DNA from: JSC-12 sp033764965
GTDB taxonomy: Bacteria; Cyanobacteriota; Cyanobacteriia; Leptolyngbyales; Leptolyngbyaceae
Assembly: GCA_033764965.1 (NCBI GenBank)
Contig: JANRIN010000081.1
Coordinates: 1 to 64,000 of the forward strand
Direction of reading: 5' to 3'
DNA length: 64,000 bases
Of this stretch, positions 28,645-38,206 are shown one piece after another. Position 1 is the first letter of the stretch; every line of letters begins with the position of its first letter. The notes beneath the pieces were generated by a model. The model searched no databases. It saw nothing but the letters and a program-made list of their open reading frames with translations, and had not been told where the DNA came from. Made by a program: the position numbers and the translations under genes.

Positions 28645-29825
28645 TTGCAGAGTACCAACTCAACAACCTCAGCCAGGGTTTGGGCAACTTGATCCGGAGT
28701 ATGTTCTGCCATTACGAGACGAGATTGCTCACCCATGAGTGAAATCAGTTCTGGATTTTCGATTAACTGAATCATGAGTTCAGCTAATTGTTCAGGCTGA
28801 TGGGGATCAAACACAAAACCATTCTTTCCCTCAGCAACCAGTTCAACTGTTCCCGCCCATTTAGAACACAGAATCGGTTTGCCGAAAAGCATGGCTTCTA
28901 CTGCAACCAATCCCCAAACATCTTCCAGTGTGGGAAATACAAATACATCTGCTTTCTGGAAGTAAGCTCCTACCTGCTCATAGGGAACACTACCAACCCA
29001 GTGAAGCTGAGATGCTAAATCCTGTGTTCCAGCAAACGCTTCTAATTCTGATCGCTGCGGTCCATCCCCCAAAATCAACAAACTATAGTCGCGATACCCT
29101 TGCTGATTTAAGCTTACGCAAGCATTGAGTAGCTCTTGCAATCCTTTTCTGGGAATATGATATCCAGCAAACATAAAAATAGGGTGGCGCAACTGTAAGT
29201 CGTCTAGGGTAGTCTCAGAGCAGCTACTCTCATAGGTTTTAGGATGGGGAACTAGATAGGGACGAACGACGACGCGATCGTGGCTAACTCCCAACTCATC
29301 GATCAAATACTGCCGACCCGCATCACTATTTGTGATAAACCCATCAGTCCAACGAGTTAGCTCTTTTCGCATAAGCGATCGTAAACTCTTGCCCCGATGA
29401 TCTACACCAGGCGAACTGCCATCATAGACAATCACAACCCGCCATTGTCCAAACCACTTAAATAGCACAGCTAAAGTAGTCCAAATGGAAAAGGCTGTAG
29501 TAAATACGACATCCGGTTTATACGCCAGAAGAGATGGCACAATCTGAGGAGACAAATAGGTTACGGATGGGGCATAACCTTTTGTCCGTTCCGTCGTTGA
29601 GAGCACCTTAATGGTTCCGACCTGCTCTACACAAAAGGAATCTTCAAACTCGGGTAAAAAGCCCGCCCAAACAGCAGTAAAAACCTTGGTATGAGCAAAT
29701 AACTGAGCAAACTCACTCAAAATCGGCTGCCAGTAGGCACCAGCGTCTTGAAGCAGCCAAGCAATTCGAGAATGTACCGTGCATTTATTCACTGATGTTG
29801 ACTGAGAAATAGGGTTGGCTATCAT
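28641..29825 (-). CDS. Glycosyltransferase family 4
   Basis: A 394-residue GT-B enzyme. The donor domain shows IFMFAGYHIPRKGLQELL, LLILGDGPQRSELE and the E-X7-E region EDVWGLVAVEAMLFGKP (about 310-326). The N-terminal half holds AWLLQDAGAYWQPIL and a long acceptor domain. Coupled by ATGA to the GT2 gene that follows it on the minus strand. Confidence 0.88.
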   Translation of the reverse strand: MIANPISQSTSVNKCTVHSRIAWLLQDAGAYWQPILSEFAQLFAHTKVFTAVWAGFLPEFEDSFCVEQVGTIKVLSTTERTKGYAPSVTYLSPQIVPSLLAYKPDVVFTTAFSIWTTLAVLFKWFGQWRVVIVYDGSSPGVDHRGKSLRSLMRKELTRWTDGFITNSDAGRQYLIDELGVSHDRVVVRPYLVPHPKTYESSCSETTLDDLQLRHPIFMFAGYHIPRKGLQELLNACVSLNQQGYRDYSLLILGDGPQRSELEAFAGTQDLASQLHWVGSVPYEQVGAYFQKADVFVFPTLEDVWGLVAVEAMLFGKPILCSKWAGTVELVAEGKNGFVFDPHQPEQLAELMIQLIENPELISLMGEQSRLVMAEHTPDQVAQTLAEVVELVLCK

Positions 29826-29862
29826 AGTTTAGCTCTGCTCAATATAGAATTTATGTTGCTAA

Positions 29863-30528
29863 TCAACGGATCTGTCCGTAGTGAAATAGTTGTTGAAACT
29901 TCTGTAGCAATCTCCTACTAACTCCTTCGAGAAGCCAGCCCAGTAAATGATGTCCAAATCTTGATAGCAACGATTTCTCTTTGATCCAGCTATCTAGCGT
30001 TTCTAAGTATTGAAAAATCTCCACTTCTAAAATACCGATTTGGTTGAAGTAGCGGACTAACTCATAGTTATAATCAAAGAAATCTAATGTTTGATAGATT
30101 TTCAAATATCTGAGAGTTTGCTCTCGTTTAGGAGTTACTTGATTCCCAACCACGTCAAATAGCCAGAGAGGCTGACACCATATAGGTTGAGGTTTGCTAT
30201 ACAGAGCTAGAGAGTTACCTCTACTCACTCGATGATTTTCTAGGTTCATCATAGTGAAACCTTTTGATCTTAAAAATTCATCCAATTGAGCATAGGTTGT
30301 TTCCCAAATATAATCTTCAACGAAACCAGTTTCTGCTTCAATACGAAAAGTGTTTTCCAAAAGAGAACTGCCTGATTTTAGAGTTGGCAACTCTACCCCT
30401 TGAGTATCAATCTTGACAATATCAGCTTTTAGTTCTTGTTCTTCATAAAGAAGATCTAATGTCGTACATTGAACCGGCTCTGTGCCTACTTCCGCAAACA
30501 ATTCAGCAAACACGAATCGATGTCTCAT
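29863..30528 (-). CDS. FkbM-type methyltransferase lacking its N-terminal half
   Basis: The diagnostic FkbM core ADIVKIDTQGVELPTLKSG is near residues 35-53, followed by RIEAETGF. The preceding SAM-binding segment of the family (D-X-G-A-N-X-G loop, about 80-100 residues upstream) is absent: the protein starts only about 35 residues before the core. The last 100 residues are helical. The start ATG overlaps the stop of the upstream GT4 gene (ATGA), with TAAGGAG just ahead, so it may still be translated. It could be a decayed methyltransferase or a protein with another role. Confidence 0.7.
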   Translation of the reverse strand: MRHRFVFAELFAEVGTEPVQCTTLDLLYEEQELKADIVKIDTQGVELPTLKSGSSLLENTFRIEAETGFVEDYIWETTYAQLDEFLRSKGFTMMNLENHRVSRGNSLALYSKPQPIWCQPLWLFDVVGNQVTPKREQTLRYLKIYQTLDFFDYNYELVRYFNQIGILEVEIFQYLETLDSWIKEKSLLSRFGHHLLGWLLEGVSRRLLQKFQQLFHYGQIR

Positions 30529-31811
30529 CTCCTTACCTTAAATTGTTGCTTTGACTGTTCGTTGGTCAAGAGGTGATTGTAGAGAGAAATATACTGTTGG
30601 GCTTGCGACTCTAATGAAAACGCCTGCACAGCTTTCTTTCGCGCCCGCATTTGTAGCTTTTGGAATCGATCGCGATCCTCCAGAACCCAGGCAATCCCTC
30701 GTGCTAAATCTGTGACTTCATAAGGCTTCGCTAAATATCCATTCTGTTGATGATCCACAATATCCATTAATCCAGTTGCATTAAATGCAACCACTGGTGT
30801 ACCACAGGCAAGAGATTCGGAAGCGGTTTGTCCAAAGGATTCTTGGGTTGATGGCACAATCATTACGTCAGCTGCGGAGTAAACTAATCGCAGTGATACA
30901 TCATCGTGTAGGTTGCCCAGATAGTGAGTCTTGAACCCTAAGTCGATCGGTTGCTTAGGCTGAGATGCTCCAAACACCACCAACTCGATGCGATCGCCCC
31001 AACTCGCCTGACTCAAATTTTGTAATGCCGGCAATAGTAATTGAAAGCCTTTCCGTGGGTCGGTGGTTGCGCTCAGTGCGCCAAACAAAACTAGCTGTTT
31101 GTCTTGCGGCAAACCCAACAGTTCACGGGCGGTTGCTTGTGGTACAGGTCGATACTGTTGCGTATCTAAACAGAAAGGAACGACTTCTATTCGTAAATCT
31201 CGAAATAAAGAACTTTTCCGGGCACATTCCGCCATCCAGGTGCTAGGAGTCACGATCGTTAAGTTTAAATTCTTCCAGGCTTTCGCTTTGCGTTGCCACA
31301 CCCAATGGGATAAATCAGACTTCTTATGGCTGGCAAGTTGGGGGCAAGCACCACAAACCTCGGTATAGCCAGTACAGCCATCATTGTAATGGCAACCTCC
31401 AGTAAAAGGCCACATATCTTGTAACGTCCAAACCAACGGCACCTTAAAGGTTTTAAGCTCTTCTATGCTGAGAAATTCTCGACCGATCCAGTGGAAATTC
31501 AGGATATCTGCGTTTAAACTATCAATCTGGGAATGAATCAACGATGGGCTTGCATTGATAGAAAACGTAGTCTGGCACTTAAATAGCTTCTCCAACACAG
31601 CAGCAGATGCCTTTGTTTGAAGAAGTTTGTAGAGTTTGACCCGATTACTAGGCTTAATGACTGAAGATAAATCAGATGATTTGTCAAAGACAAACATAGA
31701 GGAGTCTATTTGCTCTTGGAGCAACCCCAAATGAAGACGCATAGCAGCACGTCCAGCACCCGTGTTTTCATGCATGGCAAGATGTAGAATTTTCACACCT
31801 TCAAACTCCAA
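30525..31811 (-). CDS. Glycosyltransferase family 4
   Basis: A 428-residue GT-B enzyme beginning VKILHLAMHENTGAGRAAMRL. A Cys-rich loop (CHYNDGCTGYTEVCGACPQL, about 138-157) marks the subfamily that includes WcaC/cyanobacterial HGT-type enzymes. The donor domain has LVLFGALSATTDPRKGFQLL and E-X7-E-type ESFGQTASESLACGTP. Followed with ATGA overlap by the truncated FkbM gene. Confidence 0.88.
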   Translation of the reverse strand: MEFEGVKILHLAMHENTGAGRAAMRLHLGLLQEQIDSSMFVFDKSSDLSSVIKPSNRVKLYKLLQTKASAAVLEKLFKCQTTFSINASPSLIHSQIDSLNADILNFHWIGREFLSIEELKTFKVPLVWTLQDMWPFTGGCHYNDGCTGYTEVCGACPQLASHKKSDLSHWVWQRKAKAWKNLNLTIVTPSTWMAECARKSSLFRDLRIEVVPFCLDTQQYRPVPQATARELLGLPQDKQLVLFGALSATTDPRKGFQLLLPALQNLSQASWGDRIELVVFGASQPKQPIDLGFKTHYLGNLHDDVSLRLVYSAADVMIVPSTQESFGQTASESLACGTPVVAFNATGLMDIVDHQQNGYLAKPYEVTDLARGIAWVLEDRDRFQKLQMRARKKAVQAFSLESQAQQYISLYNHLLTNEQSKQQFKVRR

Positions 31812-31920
31812 GTCGTGAGTTCATAAATCATAGAAATTCAACCGAGTTATGTTGATTTCAGTATCTGCAATTACAACAAGACAGTGATATGTTTCTATGC
31901 AGGTTTACTTTGGCTAATAA

Positions 31921-33129
31921 TTATGTAAAAGCTGCATTTAATAATTCCTGACAGGCAACCTGGAGTTGCTTAGTTGAATGCAAATCACGGTAGGCTCGAA
32001 AATTCGGCTGCAACCAGTGCTCAATCGAGTATGACGGGTTACACAATTGTCGAATCGCTTCCTGACATTGAGATATATCAGCTTCTGGCACACACACCCC
32101 CAAATTGAATTGACGCACCTTTTCACCTACCCAGTATGTATTGTTAGCAACAACAGGTTTTTCAAACATAGCAGCTAAGGTCAGCATTTGACTGGTAGAC
32201 GGATATTGTTCGTAGACCACAAACAGAATGTCACAAATTTCTACTAGGGCATGAAACTGAGAGTCTCCCGGAATTCGCCCAAATTGAAAGAAGCAATTAT
32301 CGGGTTGCGACTGGACGATCGCCTCAATTTTTTGCAATTCATCTGCACTAAACGAGTTGGCACCGAACTCTCCTGCAAACAGGAAAAACCAATCCTCCTG
32401 AACAGATTGTTGTGCGACTTCTAGAAGCGTTAATACCCCCTTGCGTTTACCTTGCGATCCCAATAATCCAATAATTTTTCGACCACGAGCTTTCGCTTGA
32501 ATCTGTGCTAACGATGGATAATCATAGTCTGGTGCAATGTTCTCTGCAGCATTTGGGAATACTATTATCGGCTTGAACCCAAGCTTGTTTTGTAAAAGTG
32601 GGATTGTCTGCTCATCCTGCACTGCGAGAGCACGGCAGTGAGATGATTTGAGGACTTCATCGGGATCTAACCAGCCTCGTCGAGCAAATGCCATCGGTTG
32701 CCGAACACGCAAATAGGTAGAGCCACAGTACAAGCCAGCCCAATCGTAGGGGAACCGTTGGTCAACTTGCCGATACAACAGGTATGGCGATAGGTAAGGT
32801 TCGATACAAGGGAAAAGGACTAAATCTGGAGCATGACGTAGGCAATCACGTAACGTTTGCGCGACAGTCTCCCATCGTGCCAATGTCATTTGGGCACGCC
32901 GAATACGACCAATTGGAAACTTGCTAGGCGGTCCCTCTTGAATTAGGAATAAACTCAGATTGGCTTTAGCGTTAGGCAACTGCTGCTCAATCCATTCGTT
33001 GATCTCAGTAGTTTGTTGACAGAAAGCTGCAACTTTATACCCCAACTTCAGTAAAACCTTGGTAAAAAGCCTGAAGTATAGCGGGTGATGTCCATGCCAA
33101 AAAGTGTCAACTAGTGCAAGGGTTTTCAT
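31921..33129 (-). CDS. Glycosyltransferase, GT4-like
   Basis: A 402-residue protein starting LALVDTFWHGHHPLYFRLFTK, followed by a C-terminal half with IIGLLGSQGKRKGVLTLL and a late VVYEQYPSTSQMLTLAAMFEKP region. The canonical E-X7-E is not obvious. The same N-terminal style occurs in the forward gene at 22483-23799, so the two may be paralogues acting on related acceptors. Confidence 0.75.
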   Translation of the reverse strand: MKTLALVDTFWHGHHPLYFRLFTKVLLKLGYKVAAFCQQTTEINEWIEQQLPNAKANLSLFLIQEGPPSKFPIGRIRRAQMTLARWETVAQTLRDCLRHAPDLVLFPCIEPYLSPYLLYRQVDQRFPYDWAGLYCGSTYLRVRQPMAFARRGWLDPDEVLKSSHCRALAVQDEQTIPLLQNKLGFKPIIVFPNAAENIAPDYDYPSLAQIQAKARGRKIIGLLGSQGKRKGVLTLLEVAQQSVQEDWFFLFAGEFGANSFSADELQKIEAIVQSQPDNCFFQFGRIPGDSQFHALVEICDILFVVYEQYPSTSQMLTLAAMFEKPVVANNTYWVGEKVRQFNLGVCVPEADISQCQEAIRQLCNPSYSIEHWLQPNFRAYRDLHSTKQLQVACQELLNAAFT

Positions 33130-33185
33130 TTGGTTCCATGGGTCAACGATTTATGTATACAAAGTCGGCTAAGTCCAATTAAATT

Positions 33186-34865
33186 CTAAGATATTACCCG
33201 CTTTTCTAATTGCCAGAGTTCTACCTCTACCTTTAGAAAAGGGTCTAATTCCTTGTGAATCATCAAAGTCAACTGATAGCGAGGATTAGCTTTAAATGAT
33301 TCCAGAAGTTCTTTAGATGGCTGAAAGGCATCTATATTATACAAAAAAATTTTTTGAAACTGGTCGGAGTTAGAAATCTCAATCAGTGATGAGGATTCTT
33401 CAAGATTTGAACCCATATCATTTTGAATATCAATTAACTGAAACCGAACTTTTGAATCTACTAAATAACTAAAATAAGCCAAGCCAAAATCATCACTAAC
33501 AACGAGTGGTCTAGAAGTTTGATTGACTAGTTGAGCAATTTCTAAAAACTCTGGCTGATCTACCTTGTTCCGCCAAACTTTAGACTGCAAGATAACAAAA
33601 CAGGAAAGTAAGCTAAAAGATAAAGTCATTGCTAGAAGAACTCTTGTCAATCGAAATTGCCATTTTAGAGCAGATAGCCCTTTTATACTAAGAGTTGCGA
33701 ACAGGTAGGCTACGGCTAGTTGCACTCCCAAGTAGGTAGGAGTTGAGTAGCGAGCAACAGTAGAGAGTTTGCTATTTCTTAGAATGTCTGGAATGAGCAA
33801 AGCTAATGCGGGCATTACCATCAAAGTCAAAGCAAACAGCCAAATTCGTCTTGAAGTATTTTTGCACAAATAAAAAATTGAGTACCCAGCTAAAAGAATA
33901 GATAAATATGATAGTAGGCTGTAGAAACTAATATCTCCAAATGATTTTGAATTGTGATCAAGGGATAAATCAACAAAAATATGACTAAGATTTAGAAGCC
34001 ACGTCTGAACTATTAAAAGTAGGGAAGTTCCTTGTGATTTCCAAACCCAAGAGGTTAGTCCTCCGACTCGCCTCAAATTAGTTGCTACAGACAAAAGCCA
34101 GGGAATAAAAACAATCAAGCCTAACGTAGATGCCAACAAATAAGATTTAACGGTTTTGTTTAATCGCCAACCTGCAATACCAAGAACATAAATTCCGTGA
34201 CCAATAGCTACAAATCCAGAAAATAAGAACGTATAGAAAGACAACGCAAGGCAAAGGGAATAGAGTCCCCAGCAAATTCGTGTACGATACCGGATCGCCC
34301 GTAATAGCACAGCACTCGATAACAATATAGTCGTAGTCCACAAACTGTATGGTCTTGCCTCTTGTGCATACATCATATGGAATGGTGATATTGCAAATAA
34401 GCTAACCGCTATCCATCCAACAATCTCTGAGTTGAACAACTCTAAACAGAGCCAAAAAAGACAGGGAAATGCTAGAATGCCTGCTAATACAGAAATTCCT
34501 CTTGTTACATTCGCTGAATGTCCAAACCACTGTACTCCCAGATTTGTTAGCGTAAAGTAGAGAGGGGGAAGTTGAGGTTCATCAGCCGACGATTGAGTTA
34601 TATTACTAAGCAACCCTCTTTTAAGTGGAGGAAATAGATACTTTTGAAGATCGTCAGCACTAACAATCCTTCCATCAAGATCGCTGATTGCTTGTCGTTG
34701 AACAAACTCCGCTTCACCAAGAGTATGACCAGTAACTCGCAGTGAGGTCGCAAATTCGTCGGGCCAGTATACTTTTTTATTTAGATCACTGAATCGAAAG
34801 AATACACCTAATACTATTAGTATGATACACAATATCCGAATCCATACCTTTAAATACTGACGCAT
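33186..34865 (-). CDS. GT39/ArnT-like integral membrane glycosyltransferase
   Basis: A 559-residue membrane protein with about 11-12 hydrophobic helices. The first periplasmic loop carries YWPDEF at residues 33-38, the Asp-Glu pair typical of GT39/GT83-type enzymes (PMT, ArnT) that use polyprenyl-phosphate sugars outside the membrane. A soluble C-terminal part follows (about 440-559). It probably decorates lipid-linked glycan on the outer face of the inner membrane. Visibly more AT-rich than the flanking housekeeping genes. Confidence 0.8.
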   Translation of the reverse strand: MRQYLKVWIRILCIILIVLGVFFRFSDLNKKVYWPDEFATSLRVTGHTLGEAEFVQRQAISDLDGRIVSADDLQKYLFPPLKRGLLSNITQSSADEPQLPPLYFTLTNLGVQWFGHSANVTRGISVLAGILAFPCLFWLCLELFNSEIVGWIAVSLFAISPFHMMYAQEARPYSLWTTTILLSSAVLLRAIRYRTRICWGLYSLCLALSFYTFLFSGFVAIGHGIYVLGIAGWRLNKTVKSYLLASTLGLIVFIPWLLSVATNLRRVGGLTSWVWKSQGTSLLLIVQTWLLNLSHIFVDLSLDHNSKSFGDISFYSLLSYLSILLAGYSIFYLCKNTSRRIWLFALTLMVMPALALLIPDILRNSKLSTVARYSTPTYLGVQLAVAYLFATLSIKGLSALKWQFRLTRVLLAMTLSFSLLSCFVILQSKVWRNKVDQPEFLEIAQLVNQTSRPLVVSDDFGLAYFSYLVDSKVRFQLIDIQNDMGSNLEESSSLIEISNSDQFQKIFLYNIDAFQPSKELLESFKANPRYQLTLMIHKELDPFLKVEVELWQLEKRVIS

Positions 34866-34955
34866 AGTTTGAATCCCTAATTTAAAAGATTCCTCTCAGA
34901 TTTCTCTCGCAATTCAGAAAACTTCTTTTCATAACAGCAATACATAAAGATAAGC

Positions 34956-35340
34956 CTATTCAATCTCAGCTACACGCCAAAGTAACTTCAGATTTAACCA
35001 GAAGTTCCACAAAGTTACAGCTAAAGCTGCCAGTAAATTTGCCAGGTAAACATTCATATGTAGCCCATTGGACAGTAAGTTTAATAACAGCACTTTCAGG
35101 ACTAATCCCGTTAAGCAAGTGATATTAAATTTGAGGAATCGCTTAATAATTTGTCGCTTCTTGTCTTGCTCATAATGTCCAGCGATCGTTATAGGTAGGA
35201 ATGACAAGTGACAAATAAATTGGGTGACTGTTTTTCAAAACTGTTTTGCCATCGCTTTCAAAGATTCCCTGATAGGAGCAAGGAATCTGTAGTGGATCTA
35301 TGGGTACCTGAATGTGTGTTCTGGCATCTATTTGAATCAT
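34956..35340 (-). pseudogene. Collapsed GT2-GtrA gene (polyprenyl-phosphate glycosyltransferase remnant)
   Basis: Minus-strand frame from ATG 35340 gives about 56 residues ending in IYLSLVIPTYNDRWTL and a stop. LSLVIPTYN is the start of a GT2 domain. In another frame, 35207-34956 codes KRFLKFNITCLTGLVLK and NVYLANLLAALAVTLWNFWL, the last two helices of a GtrA membrane domain. In cyanobacteria such GT2 and GtrA domains commonly form one protein. Here the catalytic middle (about 200 or more residues) and half of GtrA are missing and the frame is broken. The GtrA piece alone might be expressed. Confidence 0.75.
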
Positions 35341-35451
35341 TTTCCACCTTCTCTGAATTATTAAACTAGAGGGTTAAACAGTAAACAATTTAAAAGAGAA
35401 GACAGAGTTTGTAAACAACAAATTGATTAGATTGTTCAAAATTAAAAATCT

Positions 35452-36348
35452 TTATGACGCTGAATTGTTTGAACTAAACACTCTTAAGACAAGTGCATCG
35501 CGCCAAAAAGAGTAGCGTACGGGTCCGACATAATGCCTTGCAGTCCAAGATCGACCTAAATAGGTGGGAGCAAGCGACAGTTTGTCTGTTTCAAAGCAGG
35601 CAATCTCTTCTTTAGACCAGTAATCCTGCCCTAAACGAGAGAATGCCACTGCAAGCAGAGTTTGTTCAGTGAAATGATTTGAGGTTTTAGCTGCTAAACT
35701 TAAAAGTCCCTCTACATCACAGGCTTGCAGCAAATTTCCTTGCAAGAATACCAACCCTGTATTGAAGTAAGGGGGAGTATGTAGATGTTCTAAGCTGTGA
35801 TTGATAAGGTTTTGGTCATAAGACTCTTGGTAGTCTTCGGCAATTTTAAGGACAGGAGTCTTGCTGTTGCTGTCAAAAACTGGTAAACTCTTCAATTCTT
35901 TGAACCAAAGAATATCGGTATCACACCACAGGGTTGCGCCTTGTTCCGCAAACTGTAAAATCGCTGCAAACTTTCGGCCCAAGATGCTGTTGTTAGCAAA
36001 CTGCACCAGCGCCTCCCGTCCGTGTTGGTGGTGATAGTCAACGACATCCTTCCAATGACTGAAAGATTTCTCTCCTGCCCACCAAGTCAGTGCATTCTGC
36101 AAATCTGCCACTGTTAGGCTACCATCTGAGACAATATGCACTCTGGGCACCCTCGACCACGATTGGTGGAGCGAATACAAACACTGTTGCAGGAAACCGA
36201 TGTGATTAGCTCCGCACATGGATATTAGGGTCAAATCCATGGAGGGTTTAGGCGCAAATTTAGGCACAGGAAGTCTTGACAGTACCATCCTACAGGCGGT
36301 TCCTGAACGCTTGACTAATAAAATTCTTAACTCATCTAATAAATTCAT
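35452..36348 (-). CDS. Probable GT-A type glycosyltransferase
   Basis: A 298-residue protein. The centre reads TLWCDTDILWF with Asp143-X-Asp145, a DxD metal/nucleotide-sugar site like that of GT8-type enzymes, and RVHIVSDGSLT earlier fits a GT-A core. YFNTGLVFLQGNLL (near 195) recalls the NTG block of that class. No exact family is assigned. The gene lies 40 bases downstream of the ABC flippase in the same direction. Confidence 0.65.
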   Translation of the reverse strand: MNLLDELRILLVKRSGTACRMVLSRLPVPKFAPKPSMDLTLISMCGANHIGFLQQCLYSLHQSWSRVPRVHIVSDGSLTVADLQNALTWWAGEKSFSHWKDVVDYHHQHGREALVQFANNSILGRKFAAILQFAEQGATLWCDTDILWFKELKSLPVFDSNSKTPVLKIAEDYQESYDQNLINHSLEHLHTPPYFNTGLVFLQGNLLQACDVEGLLSLAAKTSNHFTEQTLLAVAFSRLGQDYWSKEEIACFETDKLSLAPTYLGRSWTARHYVGPVRYSFWRDALVLRVFSSNNSAS

Positions 36349-36388
36349 AAGCAGTGTTTCTCAATCTAAGCTCGTAGATTGTTGACAT

Positions 36389-38194
36389 TCATCGACTCAG
36401 TACCACCTCTTGATAGCTTCCTGACTTTGAAACTTGCCCTTTTTCCAGCACATAGATGCGATCGCAATGTTCAATGGTGGAAAGACGATGGGCAATGATA
36501 ATAATTGTTTTCGTACTACCTAATGATTTAATCGCTTCACTGACTAACCCCTCTGTCTCGTTATCTAATGCAGCTGTTGCTTCATCTAACACTAATATCT
36601 CTCGTTCGTAGTATAGCGATCGCGCAATGCCTACTCGCTGCCGTTGCCCTCCTGATAGACGAACACCCCGTTCACCTACAAGGGTATTAACACCGTCAGG
36701 AAGTTGGTCAACTAAATCTTGCAACTGTGCAGAAGCGATTGCGTCATGCAATCGCTTCTGATCAATCAAATGATCTGGCACCCCGAAAGCAATATTGTGC
36801 TCAATCGTGTCATCAATTAGAAAAATTGATTGGGGAATATAGCCAATTAAGTTTTGCCAGCCACGAAGGTTAGATTTGATCGATAGCCCATCTACTTTAA
36901 TATCACCATCCTCTAAAGGCAGTAGACCCAAGAGAACATCCACCAAGGTTGTTTTACCAGCCCCCGATTTACCAATCAATCCAATTGATTCGCCCTTATA
37001 GAGAGTTAGTGAAATTCCCCTTAAAGCAGGTTCAGCGGTGTTGGGATAACTGTACGCAACGTGTTTCAGACAAATTTCGGATTCAAACGCAAGTAAATCT
37101 GTTGAAGGTCTGTTTGCTCTTCGAGAAGAACCATCGACAATTACACCATTCCCATCCCAGTACGCTGCTACTTTCTCAACTTTTTCTAACTCCTTCAGAT
37201 CCCAATAAAGCTTGTCAACAACATACAAAGAATTTCTAATGCTGCCAAAAGCATTCATGAAGTTGCTGAGAGCTGGCATCAATCGAATAGAAGCCATACC
37301 AAAAACACCCAGAGTTGCCGCTAAACTTTGGGGACTTTTGTTCGCTAGTAGAGCGCTGATAACAAAGAAGATTAGGAAGGAAATTAGCAGTACTTCTAGA
37401 GAATAACGAGGAAGTAATGAAAAGGTATTGTAGGATGTGGCTGCAACCTTGAAACGCTCGGCTTGCTCTGCCATCTGTGCTTCAAAGTAAGGCTCACAGC
37501 CAATCAATTTGATTTCCTTCAACCCACCCAAACTATGGTTGACAATACGAATCATTTCCACTTCGGCTTCTGCAGAATCCTGTCCCCAGCGAGTTAGCTT
37601 CTGTCTAAATTGATAGAGGAAAGCAGTAATAATGAGGAGAACAATTGAGATGCTAGCTGTTGCCACTAGATCTGTTGAAACAAGCAAGATTAACAACGCG
37701 ACAATGACGACTAAGTTTGAAAGTGAAAACAATATCGGCATGAGAACAACATTGGCAAATCGGCTAACCTCGTTGACAATGTTTTGAACAAGTAAAGCGG
37801 TGTTGCGGCTGAGATGAAAGACATATGGAACTTTAAGATAAGCATGCATCAGTCGCAATCTCAAGATCGATTGCTGCCCAAAGCCAAAATCAAAAATGTA
37901 TTTTTGAGCCCAAAAGCCCAAAAACGCTTTCAGGTATAGAACGATGACGATCACCAAACCCAATACGCAAATAAATTGCATTTCGGAGCTAAACCTGAAT
38001 GAGACATATAGTTGATTCAGCCAGGAAGCTTGATGAATCAACTGTGGGTTTGTTGCAATCCCAATGAATGGACCTACCAATCCAACCCCCATTGTTTCTA
38101 ACAGGGAGGTAACCAGAAACAAAAGGATGAGCAGGAGGAGCTTATTCCACTCACACCCCAGGATATATGCAAACTTTGACCAATACTTAAGCAT
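36389..38194 (-). CDS. ABC transporter, PglK/MsbA-like lipid-linked oligosaccharide flippase
   Basis: Half-transporter, homodimeric in this family: an N-terminal six-helix membrane domain (about 1-320) and a C-terminal ATPase domain with Walker A GKSGAGKTT (near 405), signature LSGGQRQRVGIARS (near 513) and Walker B ILVLDEATAALD (near 535). In this locus the likely substrate is the polyprenyl-linked repeat unit, moved to the outer face as PglK does in N-glycosylation. ATG 38194 is chosen; GTG 38206 adds four residues. A non-conserved linker (DGNGVIVDGSSRRANRPS) joins the domains. No Wzx-type flippase is seen nearby. Confidence 0.87.
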   Translation of the reverse strand: MLKYWSKFAYILGCEWNKLLLLILLFLVTSLLETMGVGLVGPFIGIATNPQLIHQASWLNQLYVSFRFSSEMQFICVLGLVIVIVLYLKAFLGFWAQKYIFDFGFGQQSILRLRLMHAYLKVPYVFHLSRNTALLVQNIVNEVSRFANVVLMPILFSLSNLVVIVALLILLVSTDLVATASISIVLLIITAFLYQFRQKLTRWGQDSAEAEVEMIRIVNHSLGGLKEIKLIGCEPYFEAQMAEQAERFKVAATSYNTFSLLPRYSLEVLLISFLIFFVISALLANKSPQSLAATLGVFGMASIRLMPALSNFMNAFGSIRNSLYVVDKLYWDLKELEKVEKVAAYWDGNGVIVDGSSRRANRPSTDLLAFESEICLKHVAYSYPNTAEPALRGISLTLYKGESIGLIGKSGAGKTTLVDVLLGLLPLEDGDIKVDGLSIKSNLRGWQNLIGYIPQSIFLIDDTIEHNIAFGVPDHLIDQKRLHDAIASAQLQDLVDQLPDGVNTLVGERGVRLSGGQRQRVGIARSLYYEREILVLDEATAALDNETEGLVSEAIKSLGSTKTIIIIAHRLSTIEHCDRIYVLEKGQVSKSGSYQEVVLSR

Positions 38195-38206
38195 CACCCT
38201 TGTCAC

